Made by a program: the position numbers and the translations under genes. A DNA stretch of 9,441 nucleotides from PVC group bacterium (GTDB lineage: Bacteria > Verrucomicrobiota > Kiritimatiellia > UBA8416 > PXDI01), in the NCBI GenBank assembly GCA_003565095.1, contig PXDI01000119.1:1-9441 (forward strand). Direction: 5' to 3'. The notes beneath the pieces were generated by a model. That model saw only the letters and a program-made list of their open reading frames with translations, was not told the origin of the DNA and searched no databases. Positions 7,478 to 9,441 of this stretch are shown here, one piece after another; positions within the stretch are counted from its first letter, which is position 1; each line of letters begins with the position of its first letter.

Positions 7478-8589
7478 TAGAGTCTCGACTTGACGATCGT
7501 TCCGCCGCCGAGAACCTGTTCTCCGCGATAAAATACAGCCGTCTGCCCCGGGGTAATCGACATTTGCGCTTCATCAAAAATAACCGCTGCGCGGCCGTCA
7601 TCACTAAGATCAATGCCGGCGGGCGCGGGAGTGTGCTGCTGGCGGATCTTTACATCGGCCTTGAACTGCCGCCCGGGCGCCTCGCCGGCAATCCATTTCA
7701 CGTTACCGACATTCATTGAATCCGCGTAGAGTTCTTCACGTGTGCCGACAATCACCGTATTCGCCTGCCGGTCGATTGCTGTTACAAAAAGCGGTTGGCC
7801 GGCTCCGCCGATCCCCAGGCCCTTGCGCTGGCCGATGGTGTAGTAGGGAATGCCGCGGTGCTGCCCGAGAACACGGCCGGTGCCGTCAACTATCTTCCCC
7901 GGCTGCGGAGGCTTTTCCGCAAATAATACCGAATAATCGTCGCTTTCTATGAAATCCTGGCTCTCGGGTTTTTCCAGCAGTTCCGGTAATCCGAGTTCGG
8001 CGGCCAACTGCCGGACCTGCTGCTTATGCATTGTGCCTAAAGGGAAGATTAAGCGCGCCAACTGCTGCTGGCTCAATTGTGAAAGAAAATATGATTGATC
8101 CTTTTCAGGATCGACCCCGCGCAGTAACCTGACCGCTTCATCCGGTGAATCCCTTTCAACACGGACGTAATGACCCGTGGCAAAGAAATCAAAATCAATT
8201 CCGCGGCTGAGTGCTTTGTCCAGCATTGCGCCGAATTTCATGGTACGGTTGCATACCACACATGGATTGGGTGTGCGGCCGGCAAGATATTCCGCACGGA
8301 AATAATCCAGCACGGTATCGTTGTATTCACGTGCCAGCGGAATGACATGATGCGGGATGCCGAGCTTGGCGGCTATGGCCGCGGCTGCGGCGATATCGCG
8401 GCTTTCACCGGGCCCGAAGCAGCCTGAGCGTCCTTCGTCCGGCATGACGACACTGCCGTCGTAGATCTGCATTGTCAGACCGATTAACTCAAAGCCTTTG
8501 CGCATCATCAGGGCTGCCGCCACGGATGAATCAACTCCGCCGCTCATGCCGACAGCTACGCGCCGGGGTTGGGTCGAATCACTGTTCAT
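7477..8589 (-). CDS. mnmA: tRNA-specific 2-thiouridylase MnmA (atypical cysteine set)
   Basis: Cytoplasmic enzyme (370 aa) that adenylates U34 of Lys, Glu and Gln tRNAs and replaces its O2 with sulfur. Visible features: PP-loop SGGVDSS (16-22), GRTPNPCVVCNRTMKFG (104-120) with Cys110 and Cys113, ATGHYVRV (137-144), KDQSYFL (163-169), GIPYYTIGQRKGLGI (246-260) and the C-terminal barrel to about 370. Family members usually have a third cysteine in SQxxCF. Here the segment is SQDFIESDDY (210-219), in frame but lacking that cysteine. The protein has only three cysteines: 57 (in SGCFGPGE), 110 and 113. ATG 8589 is preferred over GTG 8607 because AGGTGG lies 4 nt upstream. It follows parB after 27 bp and overlaps the radical SAM start by one base. 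Confidence 0.95.
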   Translation of the reverse strand: MNSDSTQPRRVAVGMSGGVDSSVAAALMMRKGFELIGLTMQIYDGSVVMPDEGRSGCFGPGESRDIAAAAAIAAKLGIPHHVIPLAREYNDTVLDYFRAEYLAGRTPNPCVVCNRTMKFGAMLDKALSRGIDFDFFATGHYVRVERDSPDEAVRLLRGVDPEKDQSYFLSQLSQQQLARLIFPLGTMHKQQVRQLAAELGLPELLEKPESQDFIESDDYSVLFAEKPPQPGKIVDGTGRVLGQHRGIPYYTIGQRKGLGIGGAGQPLFVTAIDRQANTVIVGTREELYADSMNVGNVKWIAGEAPGRQFKADVKIRQQHTPAPAGIDLSDDGRAAVIFDEAQMSITPGQTAVFYRGEQVLGGGTIVKSRL

Positions 8590-8593
8590 TTCA

Positions 8594-8599
8594 CCACCT
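8594..8599 (-). promoter_or_regulatory. Shine-Dalgarno AGGTGG for mnmA
   Basis: On the minus strand AGGTGG ends 4 nt before ATG 8589. It lies inside the extension that would be made from GTG 8607, so it argues for the ATG start. It sits in the 27-bp gap after parB. Confidence 0.6.
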
Positions 8600-8616
8600 G
8601 CTCGCACACATAGCGC

Positions 8617-9441
8617 TCAATCAACGGACACACCGATAATCTCCAGCAGGCGCTGCAGTTCGTCGTTGGAATGAAAATCAACTTCAAGCCGCCCTCTGCT
8701 CTTTTTTCCGTTGGCATAGGTTTTTGAAGGGAATATCCGTACGGAAGTTCCAAAATGCGCATGCAACCGGTCGCTCAGGGTGGCAATATGCGCGGCCGGC
8801 AGATCGCTTTGTGATGCCCGTGCCTTGCGCGGAGCGGCTTTCCGGCGCTGGATAATATTTTCGAGCTGGCGCACTGATAGCGCCTCTTTTATCACTCTTC
8901 TGGCCAGGTCCTCCTGCTCCGCGGCAATCTCGATGCCCAGCAGCAGCTTGGCGTGACCGGCGGCGATGCTGCCTTCGGCCAGCCAGTTGCGGATCCTTTC
9001 GGGCAGGGTCAAAAGCCGCAAGGCGTTGGCCACTGTTGCGCGTGCGCGGCCAACCTGTCTGGCAATCTCCTCCTGGGTCAATCCGAAGCGGTCCATCAGA
9101 ACCCGGTAACCATGTGCCTCTTCCAGCGCATCAAGATTTTCGCGCTGGAGATTCTCGATCAACGCCAGTTCCGCGGCCTGATTGTCCCCGGCTTCCATGA
9201 TGATTACCGGCACTTTGGTAAGTCCGGCAATGCCCGCCGCCCGTAAACGCCGCTCTCCGGCCAGCAGTTCGTAGCCATCAGATTTACCGCGTACCAGCAG
9301 CGGCTGCAGAATTCCGTGTACGCGTATTGAGTCGGCCAGTTCCGCCAGAGCTTTCTCATCGAAACGTGAACGCGGCTGCCACTCGTTGGCCTTGATGCGC
9401 TCAACCTCAATCTGCCGGACCACCGCGGCCGTCGGATCAAC
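8617..9441 (-). CDS. parB: Chromosome partitioning protein ParB (5' end outside window)
   Basis: ParB/Spo0J-family centromere-binding CTPase. It binds parS, loads as a sliding clamp and works with ParA to segregate the chromosome origin. The frame is open to the window edge (VDPTAA precedes the GTG at 9423), so the usual N-terminal ParA-interaction segment is missing and the listed right end is not the start. Visible, numbering from the GTG at 9423: ERIKANEWQPRSRFD (8-22), the CTP-binding box GERRLRAA (56-63), ENLQRENLDALEEAHGY (90-106), the helix-turn-helix GLTQEEIARQVGRARATVANALRLL (114-138), and the C-terminal dimerisation region (about 212-268). It is followed 27 bp downstream by mnmA on the same strand. 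parA presumably lies upstream, outside the window. Being next to housekeeping genes suggests the chromosomal rather than a plasmid copy. Confidence 0.95.
   Translation of the reverse strand, partial: VDPTAAVVRQIEVERIKANEWQPRSRFDEKALAELADSIRVHGILQPLLVRGKSDGYELLAGERRLRAAGIAGLTKVPVIIMEAGDNQAAELALIENLQRENLDALEEAHGYRVLMDRFGLTQEEIARQVGRARATVANALRLLTLPERIRNWLAEGSIAAGHAKLLLGIEIAAEQEDLARRVIKEALSVRQLENIIQRRKAAPRKARASQSDLPAAHIATLSDRLHAHFGTSVRIFPSKTYANGKKSRGRLEVDFHSNDELQRLLEIIGVSVD

Noticed and set aside
7940..7970. Possible frameshift or sequencing deletion at the missing MnmA cysteine
   Set aside because: The DNA reads in frame on both sides (KPESQ then DFIESDDY), and the conserved residues before and after are intact, so the change is a clean in-frame difference and not a broken gene.

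Overview
The window is packed with genes and comes from a Gram-negative-type bacterium of moderately high GC content. It carries a periplasmic-sensing hybrid histidine kinase, an ABC-2 exporter of the Wzm/Wzt surface-polysaccharide type, a GT4-type glycosyltransferase, and the housekeeping genes parB and mnmA. There are no rRNA, tRNA, CRISPR or mobile-element signals. The taxon cannot be fixed from the sequence. The gene mix and the unusual MnmA would fit a PVC-superphylum or Desulfobacterota-like bacterium, but this is a guess.

Layout. (1) 1-3752, plus strand: the tail of an upstream gene, a hybrid sensor kinase (94-2550), and a glycosyltransferase (2547-3752) joined to the kinase by an ATGA overlap. 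(2) 3742-5711, minus strand: a two-gene polysaccharide export operon, permease (Wzm-like) then ATPase with a C-terminal Wzt carbohydrate-binding-type domain, also joined by an ATGA overlap. Its 3' end overlaps the glycosyltransferase by 11 bp, tail to tail. (3) 5712-5793: the only intergenic gap of any size (82 bp), a divergent promoter region. (4) 5794-6597, plus strand: a PHP-like metal-dependent hydrolase of unknown function. (5) 6536-9441, minus strand: parB (5' end beyond the window), mnmA, and a radical SAM/winged-helix protein. This is a tightly packed operon whose 3' end overlaps the hydrolase gene by 62 bp.

The glycosyltransferase, Wzm/Wzt pair and probably the PHP-like protein look like part of a cell-surface glycan cluster: build the glycan on a lipid carrier, recognise the finished end through the Wzt C-terminal domain, and export it. 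The sensor kinase may sense periplasmic small molecules, and its coupling to the glycosyltransferase suggests co-expression. The right-hand block is housekeeping: chromosome segregation and tRNA modification.

The observations most worth checking are the cysteine layout of MnmA (the usual third cysteine is missing and another is present), the radical SAM/winged-helix gene fused by a one-base stop/start overlap to mnmA, and the PHP-like gene divergent from the exporter. I see no clear, wholly new multi-gene system.
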